From Neisseria sicca (GTDB taxonomy: Bacteria; Pseudomonadota; Gammaproteobacteria; Burkholderiales; Neisseriaceae): DNA of 64,000 bases. Location: assembly GCF_003044565.1 (NCBI RefSeq), contig NZ_POXG01000008.1, positions 80,346 through 144,345 of the forward strand. The letters are read 5' to 3'. Positions 30,987 to 40,779 of the stretch are shown one piece after another. The notes under the pieces were generated by a model. That model saw only the letters and a program-made list of their open reading frames with translations. It did not search any database and was not told the DNA's origin. The translations under genes were made by a program, and so were the position numbers. Within the stretch, counting starts at the first letter, position 1. Every line of letters starts with the position of its first letter.

Positions 30987-31174
30987 GGCTTATGTTTCGG
31001 ATTGGGATAAAAGGGGGATTTTACTGTTTTGACAGTGTTTTGGGTAGGTGTACAGGCAGATGGAATGGCGGGTCGGCGGTGTGATTTGACTGTCAATAAA
31101 TGCGGAAACATGCCACAATGCCGTTATCCTGTTGTCTGTTTTAATCTGTTTTGATTGAATTTGAGGAGTCGCCC

Positions 31175-31969
31175 ATGACCCCGATTTTGGCTTTCGATAT
31201 TGAAACCGTGCCTGATGTGAACGGCATCCGCCTGTTGTACGATCTGCCTGCTTCTTTGCCGGACGACGAGGTGGTCTTGTTCGCCCAGCAGAAACGCCGT
31301 GCCCAAAACGGCTCTGACTTTATGCAGCACCACCTGCACCAAGTGGTCGCCATTTCCTGCTGTATGCGCTGGGGGCAGGACAAAATACACGTCGGCACCA
31401 TAGGCGAAATGCACGACAGCGAAGAGGAAATGATCGCCAAGTTTTTCGACCTTATCGAAAGCCATACGCCGCAATTGGTGAGCTGGAACGGCGGCGGCTT
31501 CGACCTGCCCGTCCTGCATTACCGCGCGCTGATACACGGTATTGCGGCGGCGCGTTATTGGGATATGGGCGAGGGCGATTTTGGCGACAGCCGCGATTTC
31601 AAGTGGAACAACTACATCAGCCGCTATCACAACCGCCATTGCGACCTGATGGACTTGCTCGCTCTGTACCAGCCGCGTGCCAATGTGCCGCTGGACGATA
31701 TGGCGAAACTTTGCGGTTTCCCCGGCAAATTGGGCATGGACGGCAGCAAAGTTTGGGAGGCGTTCCACGTAGGTCGTCTGAAAGACATCCGCGATTATTG
31801 CGAAACCGATGCGGCAAACACTTATTTGATGTTCCTGCGCTTTCGCCTGATGAGCGGCGCTTTGGATGCGGACGAGTATGAAGTGGAAGTCAAACGGCTG
31901 AAGCATTACCTGACCGGACAGGCCCAGGACAAGCAGCATTGGAACGAGTTTGTCGCCGCGTGGCGTTGA
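31175..31969 (+). CDS. Predicted 3'-5' exonuclease of the DnaQ/PolB-like fold
   Basis: I chose the ATG at 31175, which has a GAGGAG ribosome site 8 bases upstream; the longer frame to 31151 would include that site. The 264-residue protein starts MTPILAFDIETVPD with the DxE motif of DEDD exonucleases. ExoII lies in LVSWNGGGFDLPVL and ExoIII in RDYCETDAANTY. This matches the PolB-like predicted exonuclease family (DNA_pol_B_exo2). It contains one DUS in frame (near 31771). The role in repair or RNA turnover is not known. Confidence 0.87.
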   Translation: MTPILAFDIETVPDVNGIRLLYDLPASLPDDEVVLFAQQKRRAQNGSDFMQHHLHQVVAISCCMRWGQDKIHVGTIGEMHDSEEEMIAKFFDLIESHTPQLVSWNGGGFDLPVLHYRALIHGIAAARYWDMGEGDFGDSRDFKWNNYISRYHNRHCDLMDLLALYQPRANVPLDDMAKLCGFPGKLGMDGSKVWEAFHVGRLKDIRDYCETDAANTYLMFLRFRLMSGALDADEYEVEVKRLKHYLTGQAQDKQHWNEFVAAWR

Positions 31970-32006
31970 GCTTCAGACTTGGAAAGTCTATCGTTCCTGT
32001 CCACTA

Positions 32007-32064
32007 TAAAGGTCGTCTGAAAAGCGGAATCCGGTATGGACTTCTGTTTTCAGACGACCTTTTG
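32007..32064 (+). terminator. DUS inverted pair after the exonuclease gene
   Basis: Opposed DUS copies with a loop of about 25 bases follow the exonuclease stop. Confidence 0.6.
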
Positions 32065-32201
32065 GTTTTAGCGTTGCTTCTGAAAGCAAACCGCGTCATC
32101 GGAATATCGATAATGGTTGCAATGCGTTTTTAGACGACCTCAAGCTGTCACCAACGGTAGCGTCGTGCGGATTGGTTCTAAAGTTTTTATGGCGGCATTT
32201 C

Positions 32202-33047
32202 TTAATCTTTAGAAACGCTGATGGTGTGTTTGACGTGTTTTAAATTCGCCACGATGGTAAACGTCATCATCACCAGCAAAGCCCACGAACTCCATTTGCT
32301 GATATGCACCGATGCCCATGCGCCGATTTGGTTGGGATAACGCCAAACGCCGAACAAAGTCCCCAAATTTTCCGCCAGCCAAATGAAAAAACCGATCAGG
32401 ACGAAAGACAGCAGCAGCGGCATTTTCCGGGTGGTGTCATAGGGCGTGTATAAAACAGTTGTCCGCGCATAAAGCCCGAGTGCAAAGGCGGCGAGATACC
32501 AGCGGTAGTCGCCGAGATAGTGATGGGTGAAAAAATTGACGTAAATTGCCAGCGCGCACAATGTGCTCAACCAATACGGCGGATGGCTTTTGATTTTGAT
32601 ATTAAAGAGCCGCCAAGCCTGAATGATGTAGCTGCCGACCGCCGCATACATAAAGCCCGCAAACAGCGGCACACCGCCGATTTTGGTATACGCCTCGTCC
32701 GGATAGCTCCAAGATTGGATGTCGCCCGATGTCTTGAACCACTCCAAAGCAAAGCCCACTAAGTGAAACAGCGTAATCGATTTTACTTCATCCCACGTTT
32801 CCAGCTTGAAATACAACATCGCAGCCTGTACGGAGACTGCAAAAACCAGCAGCAGGTCATAGCGTGAAATCCCCAGCCAGCCTGTTTTCGGAATCAGGAA
32901 CATGGCAATGAAAAACAGACCTGCAAATAAACAGGCGCGTGCTTCTTTCAGTCCGAAAAACCAAAATTCGACCGCAAAACGCCGCCAACCGAGCAAATCA
33001 TGCCGTTTCGGGTGTTCCATCAGCCAAGTATCCAGTTTGCCCAACAT
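32202..33047 (-). CDS. DUF817-family integral membrane protein
   Basis: The 281-residue protein has about eight membrane segments. Conserved-looking stretches FWFFGLKEARACLFAGLF, ETWDEVKSITLFHLVGFALE, SYPDEAYTKIGGVPLFAGFMYAAVGSYI and LGDYRWYL agree with DUF817. Function is not established. It appears to be a single gene, divergent from the exonuclease and photolyase transcripts. Confidence 0.8.
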   Translation of the reverse strand: MLGKLDTWLMEHPKRHDLLGWRRFAVEFWFFGLKEARACLFAGLFFIAMFLIPKTGWLGISRYDLLLVFAVSVQAAMLYFKLETWDEVKSITLFHLVGFALEWFKTSGDIQSWSYPDEAYTKIGGVPLFAGFMYAAVGSYIIQAWRLFNIKIKSHPPYWLSTLCALAIYVNFFTHHYLGDYRWYLAAFALGLYARTTVLYTPYDTTRKMPLLLSFVLIGFFIWLAENLGTLFGVWRYPNQIGAWASVHISKWSSWALLVMMTFTIVANLKHVKHTISVSKD

Positions 33048-33235
33048 ATTTTCAGACGACCTTCGGGTTTACAAAGTGACGGAATATAACGGAAATGGGA
33101 AAGGGATGGGATATGGTATGACGAACGGCAATGTCGTGAGATAGGGCGATGAGGGGTCGTCTGAAAGCGTGTGCGATGTTTGGCATTTTTTGAGCGATAG
33201 GATGGGGTAGAACAATGAGCCTGCGGTTTGCCGAT
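33048..33235. other. Intergenic region upstream of the DUF817 gene
   Basis: Contains single DUS copies at the DUF817 start (33050) and near 33155 (GGGTCGTCTGAA). No gene seen. Confidence 0.4.
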
Positions 33236-33342
33236 TATAGTGGATTAAATTTAAACCAGTACGGCGTTGCCTCGCCTTGCCGTACTATTTGTACTGTCTA
33301 CGGCTTCGTCGCCTTGTCCTGATTTAAAGTTAATCCACTATA
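33236..33342. repeat. Correia element (CREE), 107-bp form
   Basis: Begins TATAGTGGATTAAATTTAAA and ends TTTAAAGTTAATCCACTATA, with the CAGTACGGCG and CGCCTTGTCCTG blocks. The two inner ends differ by one base (AATTTAAA against ACTTTAAA). Confidence 0.92.
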
Positions 33343-33536
33343 TTTGAGTGAGGGAGGGGGCTGAGTTTTAGGGCAGGTTCGGAATAGGGAGTATCGCACA
33401 GTTTGAAACAGCAAACAGCTTTTGCGAATGGCGCGTCCTAGCGTTTTCAGACGACCTCCCCGCCTTCCGCCACCTTCTTAGGACTCTAAAATTTCTGCTA
33501 AAATCAAACGCCTTATCCCTTTCAGACGACATCGCC

Positions 33537-34820
33537 ATGCAAGCACATACATTGGTCTGGTTCCGCCGCAACCTGCGCATACGCGACAACGCCGCGTTGT
33601 CCGCCGCCGTGAAACGGGGATTGCCTGTGGCAGGCGTGTGGGTGGCGCAGGGGTCGTCTGAAATCCCCAATCCGCATCAGGATTGGTTTCATTATCAGGC
33701 GGCTGCGGCTTTACATGGCTCTCTGGCGGCGCGCGGCGTGGCTTTGTATGCGGTGAACCGTGTGGAAGAATTGCAGGCTTTGGCGACGCAGTTGAATGTT
33801 CAGACCGTAATTGCCGACGAAGCCTATACGTCGTCTGAAATCGAGCAAGATAACCGCATTTGGCGGATTTTGGATGGACAAAGCGTTGCGTTCGAGCGCG
33901 TTAACGACCGTGCCGTATTTGCCAAGGCAGACATCATGGGCAGCCACGGCGCACCTTACACCGATTTCCCACATTATAAAGAAGCGTGGCTGGCTTTGTT
34001 TCGTCAGCGGTTCGGCGGGCAGGATGCAGTTTGCCGTCAAACCGAAATTTTTCAGACGACCTCAGCCGAAATGCCGCCGCTTCCAGCGTGGAACGGGCAA
34101 CAGGATATGGTTTCCGCGCAGCGCGGCGGCGAAGATGAAGCGGATAAACAATGGCAGAAGTTTGAAGAAAATATCGAGTTTTATCCGATTATGAAGGATT
34201 TCCCCGCCAGAAAAGGCACCGGCCGCTTGAGCGCGTATCTGAGCGCGGGCTGCATTTCGCCGCGCGTGTTAGCGGTCGAGGCAGCAGGGCAGGGCGCAGA
34301 TGCGTGGTTGGATAACTTGATACGGCGCGATTTCTATCAGCAGCTTGCTTATCACCGCGCCCGCATCGAGCCTGAATCCGATGCCGAATCTGCACCGTTT
34401 TCAGACGACCTGACGGAATGTTGGCGGCAGGGGAAAACAGGCTTCCCGCTTATCGATGCCGCCATGCGCAGCCTGAAATCGAGCGGCTGGCTGCATCCCG
34501 CCTTGCGCTCCCTAACAGCGGAATTTTTGTGCGGCATCCTGCATCAACCGTCCGAACACGGCATCGTTTGGTTTGCCGCGCAGCAAACCGATTTTGACCC
34601 CGCGTTGAACGAGGGCAACTGGCAAACCGCCGCCCGCAACGCCCGCAGGCGTTCTATCGACATTATCCAAACCGCCCGCCGGCTCGACCCCGACGGCACA
34701 TTCGTCCGCCGCTATATCCCCGAGTTGGCGCATCTGCCCGCCAACCTCGTTCATACCCCGTGGCTCGCCTCGTCTGAAATTGACGCACACGGCTATCCAC
34801 CACCCATTGTTGCGCCATAA
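33537..34820 (+). CDS. phrB: Deoxyribodipyrimidine photolyase
   Basis: The 427-residue flavoprotein of the photolyase/cryptochrome family repairs UV dimers with light. The N-terminal antenna domain begins HTLVWFRRNLRIRDNAAL. The FAD domain contains GTGRLSAYLSAGCISPR, LIDAAMRSLKSSGWLHP and RRSIDIIQTARRLDPDGTFVRRYIPEL. It is slightly shorter than E. coli PhrB (about 470). In-frame DUS copies lie near 33652, 34050 and 34400, so some surface residues are DUS-encoded. Confidence 0.92.
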   Translation: MQAHTLVWFRRNLRIRDNAALSAAVKRGLPVAGVWVAQGSSEIPNPHQDWFHYQAAAALHGSLAARGVALYAVNRVEELQALATQLNVQTVIADEAYTSSEIEQDNRIWRILDGQSVAFERVNDRAVFAKADIMGSHGAPYTDFPHYKEAWLALFRQRFGGQDAVCRQTEIFQTTSAEMPPLPAWNGQQDMVSAQRGGEDEADKQWQKFEENIEFYPIMKDFPARKGTGRLSAYLSAGCISPRVLAVEAAGQGADAWLDNLIRRDFYQQLAYHRARIEPESDAESAPFSDDLTECWRQGKTGFPLIDAAMRSLKSSGWLHPALRSLTAEFLCGILHQPSEHGIVWFAAQQTDFDPALNEGNWQTAARNARRRSIDIIQTARRLDPDGTFVRRYIPELAHLPANLVHTPWLASSEIDAHGYPPPIVAP

Positions 34821-34945
34821 CGTAAACCAAGCATCTGATACGGCTGCGGGTTTCTCATCACACAACATCTTTAAGCGTAAAAATAGCTTGAAGAAGTCTG
34901 CCCTTGAAGCGCTTTTCTCCTTAAATCTCCTATCCTCAAACTTAA

Positions 34946-34977
34946 AACCGTCCCATTGTGGACGGTTAATTAATTTT
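34946..34977 (+). terminator. Hairpin terminator after phrB
   Basis: AACCGTCC (34946-34953) pairs with GGACGGTT (34960-34967), followed by AATTAATTTTT. Confidence 0.65.
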
Positions 34978-35029
34978 TGAAATGAGCAAGTCAGGTTGCC
35001 TTAAGAGGTCGTCTGAAAATTGTTTTGTT

Positions 35030-35136
35030 TATAGTGGATTAAAATTGCAATGATACGGCGTTGCCAACGCCCTTATGTACTACCCGTACACGGCGGGCGT
35101 TGTCGCCTTGTCTCATTTTTATTTTAATCCACTATA
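35030..35136. repeat. Diverged Correia element upstream of the T6SS cluster
   Basis: The ends TATAGTGGATTAA and TTAATCCACTATA are intact, but the inner ends (AATTGCAATGATACGG, GTCTCATTTTTAT) and the middle (CCAACGCCCTTATGTACTACCCGTACACGGCGGGCG) differ from all other copies. The remainder of the 34821-35361 gap holds one DUS (35005) and no gene. Confidence 0.8.
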
Positions 35137-35302
35137 TTTTTTCTAGAGCGGGTTAATTTTAAAACCGGTCGGGTGTTGTCCTGTCTTGATTCGGTATGAA
35201 GTTAATTTGTCATAAATATTTGAATGGAAATGGCTTTATTCATTATTTTAAAAAATCGATTAGCACTCAAACTATCGTAAATTTGCCTGTTTTATAGCCC
35301 TT

Positions 35303-35330
35303 TTGATAAGCGGTATGAATTTGATATTTA
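35303..35330 (+). promoter_or_regulatory. Candidate promoter of the T6SS operon
   Basis: TTGATA (35303-35308) and TATTTA (35325-35330) are separated by 16 bases, about 65 bases before the PAAR start. The match is moderate. Confidence 0.35.
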
Positions 35331-35394
35331 ACGGTAGTTACTAATTTATTTATTTTTTGATATGATGAGTAAATTTTTTAAAAAGGTAAAAACT

Positions 35395-35658
35395 ATGAAA
35401 GGTATTATCAGGCTGGGAGATTCAACTACTCATGGAGGCGTTGTGGTTCAAGCGTCTTCGGATATGGTCATTGAAGGAAAGCCTGCCGCTCTGGTAGGCG
35501 ATTTGGTTTCTTGCCCCATACCCGGGCATGGAACCAATCCGATTATCGAAGGCAGTCAATATATGTCGTTTAAGGGGCGTGATGTTGCTGTGGACGGTTG
35601 TAAAACTGCATGCGGCTGCGCTTTGATCAGCAGTATGCCGACTGTCGGAAGCGACTAG
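35395..35658 (+). CDS. PAAR-domain T6SS spike tip protein
   Basis: From the ATG at 35395 the protein has 87 residues (MKGIIRLGDSTTHGGVV...); AAAGG lies upstream of this ATG, so I prefer it to the in-frame ATG at 35362. The whole length is one PAAR domain: GD.T.HGG at the start, then GKPAALVGDLVSCPIPGHG, a central loop, and GRDVAVDGCKTACGCALI at the end. PAAR caps VgrG with a zinc-stabilised cone. No effector extension is present. It opens the T6SS cluster, 211 bases before tssM. Confidence 0.9.
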   Translation: MKGIIRLGDSTTHGGVVVQASSDMVIEGKPAALVGDLVSCPIPGHGTNPIIEGSQYMSFKGRDVAVDGCKTACGCALISSMPTVGSD

Positions 35659-35869
35659 GGGAAGGGAATCTGCAAGGAGCTAAAGTGCCAGATTGTCGGA
35701 AATAAGATACAAAATTGAATAATCCTTTTAGTGTCGCAGGTTTTTAGGGGCGCATACCTGATTCGGGGCAGGTTTGGTAAACAGCCTTTCATCTCAATAA
35801 TTCAAAAGTTCTGGTATTCAGAATACAGATTAAGTTTTTAGATTTTAAGTTTATTTTTCGGAAGTTATT

Positions 35870-38800
35870 ATGAAGCCAATTTTTACTGGCATAGTGGTTA
35901 TTATTCTAAGCATCGTCAGTGCAGTCTTACTCTACTTTTTAGGTCATAAATTCGGAATCGATACATCTGCAGCCAAAGCGGTTGTTTGGGCATGTATCAC
36001 AGTAGTGACCTCGTTGATATTCTTTATCCCTCTGTTGACACGAATGCTTTGGTCAGGCGTGTCCGATAGACATTCTAATTTGAAGCATCTGAATCCCGAA
36101 GATTTAAGCGGTGACAGTGCGGAATCTACCCATTTAATCGGTGTGACGGAACGCTGGGAGCAGTTGAGACATATCCACTTGCTGACCAAGCAATATAAAA
36201 AACACCGTAAGCCTTGGATTTTTGTGGTCACCCAAGATACTGCCTTGCTGGAAGCCTCTTTGCCGGATATCCGCCGTCAGTTGTGGGTGGAAACCGCATC
36301 GGCTATTTGGATTGATGCACAAGCCATGGAGCCTGCAGGCGGTTGGCAATATCTGAGGGGTGTGGGTAAACGTCCAGCCGAAGGCATTGTCTCTCTTCAA
36401 GCAAAATCCTCAATTCACGAAAATGCTGCGCAATTGACCGAGTTAATGAAGAAACTCGGATGGAAGCTGCCGATTAATCAGGTGTATCTGACCAATGAAA
36501 CCGATGAAATGCCATCAGCCATCAGCCATGCTTTGAAATATGGTTCGACTGTATCGGCAACGGAGTTGGCGAAAGAATTGGATCAGTTTGCCAACCAGTT
36601 GGCAGCATTGGGTACGCAGCTGATTGAGGAAGATTTGCGCCAAACACCTATTGCGAAACTGTCTGCTACGTTGCCTGCCCACAGTCAAACTTTGGCGGAT
36701 CATATTGCTGCTGAAAAACGGAGTTTGGGAAAACTGGATACAGTTGCCGGCGTTTCGTTTATTCAAACCAATAATCCTGAACAATCAGGAGATTTGATTT
36801 ACCGTGCGTTTAACGACCTGTCTGTTTTGGGTTCAGGTAAGAAACTGCATTTGTCCAAAACGGAAAAAACCTATTTGGCAATGAGTGCCGTAGCTTTGCT
36901 GATCGGTAGTGTGTTCGCTGTGGGGGCGCACAGCAGTTATCAAGATATAGGTCGTCTGAATGCTGATTTGGAAAGCATTCAGAAGGCAAAATCACGCTCG
37001 GAAAAAGTTGCTGCATTAGTCAAACTGCAACAGAGTATTACTGAAATGGAATCCGGCAGGGATTTCTTGCAATATACAGCCAAGTTCTTGGGCTATGAAC
37101 ATAGAAAAGAGTTGTTGGCTGCCGCGTATCGTAAATACGGTATTTTGGTTAAAGATGTCGTCAGCCGCCCAGCTACCGTATTCTTCGCGAATAAGTTAGA
37201 TGGTTTGACTATGCTAGAAGGGCAGATTCCGGACGACTTCGCGCTGCAAGACAGTTCTTATCAGGACTTGAAAGCATATTTGATGCTGACGTCTCATGTA
37301 GAGAAAACCAAAGACAAAAAAGATGCTGAATTCCTGACGAAAAAACTGGTGGAAATGTTGTCAGCACAGAATGTTTCTACCAAAGATGCACAAATTTTGG
37401 CTCAATTCTTTGTACCTCGCATGGCTACTCATTCCGGTTGGCTTGAAACCGAGCAACCTGAATTGGTATCACGAAGCCGTCAGATTCTGGTGGATTGGAT
37501 CAACCGCGACCAAGGCAGTGAACAGTTATACAAACGCATCGTACAAGGTACGGATGCCAAGCTGAAAACCATTACATTGGCAGAGCTGTTGAATAAGGAT
37601 TTGAAAGGCATTTGGACTGTCGGCAAACCTTTGCCTCGCGTGTATACGGTCGAAGGCTGGGAAAAACACGTCAAGCCTGCTTTGGATCAAGCTGTTAAAG
37701 ACAGCAAGAATACTGACTGGGTGTTGGGTGGAAACCTGCATCAGGCACCGGTAACGGAAGCTGCCATCAACAGTCTGAAAGAGCGTTATTTCAAAGAATA
37801 TGCTGCGGCTTGGTATGACATGATGAACAGTATTACATGGCAGCCAAGAACGACCAATTTGGATGCGGTCAATCAGTTCCACGTTTATGCAGATCCTCAG
37901 CGTTCCCCATTGGTGGCATTATTCCATGCTGTAAAAGAAAGCAGCCAATTGGACAGCAAAAAAATTGACGTAAATCCGGCGGTTGCCGATGCTGCAAAAC
38001 GTGCGGCGGCAAGACAGCTGTCTTCCCGCTCGCGTAGAGTTGCCGATACGGTATTAAATTCACAGGCTGAAAACATCAACGCCCTGGAAGGTAAAGTCAA
38101 TGATTATCTGGCAGGACCGTTGGAAGCAGAATTTGAAAACCTGCTGCAATTGATTGACGCACAAATCAATCCGAAGAGCGATTTGAGCCTGCAGCGCTAC
38201 CTTGAGCGAGTGACGACCATTAAACAACGCTTGATTCAAATGGCGTCTTCTTCCGATACCGGTGGCGTAGCCAGATCGGCCGTACAAGGTGTTTTGAATG
38301 GCGGAGACAATGAATTTCTTGAAGGTATGCAGTATGCACGTTTGATTGAGGCTGGTGTGGGCGACAGATTGCTGCCGTTTGCGCGCAACGTTTTTGTCTT
38401 GCCATTTAATTCCGTATGGGATTCGATTGCAGGCGTAGCCCAAAAAGATATCAATAATCTGTGGGCAAGCAATTTTGTTAATCCTATGCAGTCCGAATTG
38501 GGTGGTAGATATCCGTTTGCCAAATCAGAAACAGAAGTTTCGATTCCCGTATTGGCAAAATACTTGGATATCAACAAAGGTGCATTGAATCAGTTTGTAA
38601 CGACTCAATTGGCAGGCGTTTTGACCAAACAAGGCAATCAATGGATCGTCGCGCCGGGAAGCGAATTGAAAGTCAATTCTGGACTGTTGCAACAGTTGAA
38701 TAAATTGAGTGCGATTTCTGAGGATTTCTTCGTTAACGGAGAAGGTGGTTACAGCTTTGAGCTTAAGCCGACATCTACTCAGGGAATTGTTCAGTTCGAC

Positions 38801-39145
38801 TTGGTTGTTGATGGTCAATCATTGAATTATTTCAACCAACAGACAGAATGGAAGCCATTTAAATGGCCGGGCGATGTCAGCAATGCCGGTTTGCGTATTT
38901 CTTGGGAAACCGAGGCAGAAGGTATGCGTAAAACTCAGGAAATCAGCGGACGTTTCGGTTTCATCCGTATGCTTGAAAAATCTAGGGTTACACCGATTGA
39001 TGGAAGTACCTATCTGGTCGAGTTCCCATTGGAAAAAGACAAATTGATGCGCTTCTATATGCGAACCAATTCCGGTAAGGGACCGTTGGGACTGTTGGAT
39101 CTGAAAAATATCCATCTGCCGAATAAGATTTTTGAGGTTAAATAA
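35870..39145 (+). CDS. tssM: T6SS membrane-complex protein TssM (IcmF-like) without P-loop
   Basis: The 1091-residue protein spans the inner membrane and, with TssJ and TssL, anchors the baseplate. Two helices lie at about residues 2-24 and 33-57, a cytoplasmic domain follows, and a third helix lies at about 334-356 before the large periplasmic part with the IcmF-related and C-terminal beta domains. The position of the Walker A motif of canonical TssM is occupied by PWIFVVTQDTALLEASL, which has no GxxxxGK(S/T). The stop overlaps the tssA start (TAATG). One exact DUS lies at 36949-36960. Confidence 0.93.
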   Translation: MKPIFTGIVVIILSIVSAVLLYFLGHKFGIDTSAAKAVVWACITVVTSLIFFIPLLTRMLWSGVSDRHSNLKHLNPEDLSGDSAESTHLIGVTERWEQLRHIHLLTKQYKKHRKPWIFVVTQDTALLEASLPDIRRQLWVETASAIWIDAQAMEPAGGWQYLRGVGKRPAEGIVSLQAKSSIHENAAQLTELMKKLGWKLPINQVYLTNETDEMPSAISHALKYGSTVSATELAKELDQFANQLAALGTQLIEEDLRQTPIAKLSATLPAHSQTLADHIAAEKRSLGKLDTVAGVSFIQTNNPEQSGDLIYRAFNDLSVLGSGKKLHLSKTEKTYLAMSAVALLIGSVFAVGAHSSYQDIGRLNADLESIQKAKSRSEKVAALVKLQQSITEMESGRDFLQYTAKFLGYEHRKELLAAAYRKYGILVKDVVSRPATVFFANKLDGLTMLEGQIPDDFALQDSSYQDLKAYLMLTSHVEKTKDKKDAEFLTKKLVEMLSAQNVSTKDAQILAQFFVPRMATHSGWLETEQPELVSRSRQILVDWINRDQGSEQLYKRIVQGTDAKLKTITLAELLNKDLKGIWTVGKPLPRVYTVEGWEKHVKPALDQAVKDSKNTDWVLGGNLHQAPVTEAAINSLKERYFKEYAAAWYDMMNSITWQPRTTNLDAVNQFHVYADPQRSPLVALFHAVKESSQLDSKKIDVNPAVADAAKRAAARQLSSRSRRVADTVLNSQAENINALEGKVNDYLAGPLEAEFENLLQLIDAQINPKSDLSLQRYLERVTTIKQRLIQMASSSDTGGVARSAVQGVLNGGDNEFLEGMQYARLIEAGVGDRLLPFARNVFVLPFNSVWDSIAGVAQKDINNLWASNFVNPMQSELGGRYPFAKSETEVSIPVLAKYLDINKGALNQFVTTQLAGVLTKQGNQWIVAPGSELKVNSGLLQQLNKLSAISEDFFVNGEGGYSFELKPTSTQGIVQFDLVVDGQSLNYFNQQTEWKPFKWPGDVSNAGLRISWETEAEGMRKTQEISGRFGFIRMLEKSRVTPIDGSTYLVEFPLEKDKLMRFYMRTNSGKGPLGLLDLKNIHLPNKIFEVK

Positions 39146-40770
39146 TGATGACATTACCCCAATGGGTAAAGCCGATACTCGGTGATGAAGGTACATCTAT
39201 CACCGATAACAATATCCATCGCTGGCAAGAATGGTTGGAGCCTGTTTCAGACAACCATCCTTGTGGCGAGGATGTCGCCTATGCAGATGATTTTGAAGCC
39301 ATCAAAATTGAGTTGGCCAAACTTTCGGGTATGGATTACCGATTGATTTTGGATGCTTCAGAACGCCTGCTGAAGCGTGAATCTAAAGACCTGAGGGTGG
39401 CAACCTATTACATTTTTGCCTCGCTGAGAGACAGAGGTTTGGCAGGTTTTTCAGACGGCTTGGAGATTTTGTGCGGGTTGCTGCAAAAATTCGATCAGTC
39501 GCTGTGGCCGAAAAAACCGGTACAAAAACGTAATGCATTAAATTGGTTGTCCGGTGAAAGGGTGTTGGATACGCTTAAAGAAGTAGGATTATCCGATTCT
39601 ACGGAGCTTAAGCGGACATTATCGGCTTTGATGTTGTTGCAAAATTACTTTGAGGGATGGGAAGAGGCAGTACGCCCCAGCTTATTTCCATTGTTGCAAT
39701 ATTTTGAAGAGTCATCTGTTCGTTTTTCATCTTCTCCAACAAGTTCAAGTCAAAATCAGGAGACCAGTGCGCCTGTTGAGCAAGTGGCAACGCCACAAAT
39801 TCATCAAGAGAGTCGAGGGTCGTCTGAAAGTCTGACTGTCACAAAGGTTAACTCTTCTAAAGCCTTGCTTGACCAAGTCAGGATTAACGCTGCCTACTTG
39901 AGGGAGCAGGATGATGGTTATTGGTCTGCAAATAAGATGATTCGGGCCGTCCGTTGGGGTGGATTAAACGGCATTCCTCCGCATCAAAACGGTCAGACGC
40001 GGTTGAAGGCTCCGAGGGCAGATTTATTGGCAAACTTGAATCGTTTGGTTCAGGAGCAGCAATGGCGCGATTTGCTCGATAAAGTGGAAGCGGCTTTTTT
40101 GGAAGGTGCTAATCACTATTGGCTGGATTTGCAATATTACGCATGGCAAGGTCAGCAGGCATTAGGTGGTTTATATCTTTCCCAAGTTGATTCTTCGCTA
40201 TTTGAGTTGAAATCCTTATTGACCCGATGCGAAGGCCTGACCGGTTTAAGTTTTGATAACGGATTCCCGTTTGTATCGGCCGATACGCTTAAGTGGCTGG
40301 AACAAAAAGTCATGTCGTCTACGCGCAAGCAGACGAATAGCCAAGCCATTCAAAAGGCAGTGTTAGAACCGTCATCTCAGGAGGAAAACCAAGAAAGTTA
40401 CTGGCAACAGGCGCTGTTGAAAACGCAAGAATACGGTTTAGACGCTGCATTTGCTTGGTTGGAAACATTACCAGAGTGGCAGGCGGGTTCGGGGCAGGTT
40501 AAGAAATGGTTGATGATGGCTCGGTTGGCTGTAAACGCCCAAAAAGCGGAATGGGCTGTGAAACTGTTGGAGCAAGCTTCGAAGCAGATGCAAGTGTTGA
40601 CAGTTAAAGAGTGGGACAAACATTTTACGTTTGAAGTGTATTCCCTTTGGTATCAACTATTAAGTGAAAACCTTGATAATAAAGATATTGAGGCTGTCAA
40701 ACAGCTCGAATTTTTACGGACAGAATTGATGCAGGCGGATGTTGTCCGTGCATTGGAATTAATTTATTAA
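39145..40770 (+). CDS. tssA: T6SS cap/baseplate protein TssA (ImpA_N domain)
   Basis: The 541-residue protein has an ImpA_N domain in about residues 30-160 (EWLEPVSDNHPCGEDVAYADDFEAI, then YIFASLRDRGLAGFSDGLEILCGLLQKFDQSLWP), a Ser/Thr/Gln-rich linker around residues 185-235, and a C-terminal VasJ-like helical part. TssA proteins prime sheath polymerisation or stabilise its distal end; the type cannot be decided here. Two adjacent ATGs (39145 and 39148) are possible starts. It overlaps tssM by one base. Confidence 0.9.
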   Translation: MMTLPQWVKPILGDEGTSITDNNIHRWQEWLEPVSDNHPCGEDVAYADDFEAIKIELAKLSGMDYRLILDASERLLKRESKDLRVATYYIFASLRDRGLAGFSDGLEILCGLLQKFDQSLWPKKPVQKRNALNWLSGERVLDTLKEVGLSDSTELKRTLSALMLLQNYFEGWEEAVRPSLFPLLQYFEESSVRFSSSPTSSSQNQETSAPVEQVATPQIHQESRGSSESLTVTKVNSSKALLDQVRINAAYLREQDDGYWSANKMIRAVRWGGLNGIPPHQNGQTRLKAPRADLLANLNRLVQEQQWRDLLDKVEAAFLEGANHYWLDLQYYAWQGQQALGGLYLSQVDSSLFELKSLLTRCEGLTGLSFDNGFPFVSADTLKWLEQKVMSSTRKQTNSQAIQKAVLEPSSQEENQESYWQQALLKTQEYGLDAAFAWLETLPEWQAGSGQVKKWLMMARLAVNAQKAEWAVKLLEQASKQMQVLTVKEWDKHFTFEVYSLWYQLLSENLDNKDIEAVKQLEFLRTELMQADVVRALELIY

Positions 40771-40779
40771 GCATATATT

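Noticed and set aside
31124..31939. Minus-strand frame of 271 codons opposite the exonuclease gene
   Set aside because: The plus-strand frame has clear DEDD exonuclease motifs and a good ribosome site; the minus frame has neither.
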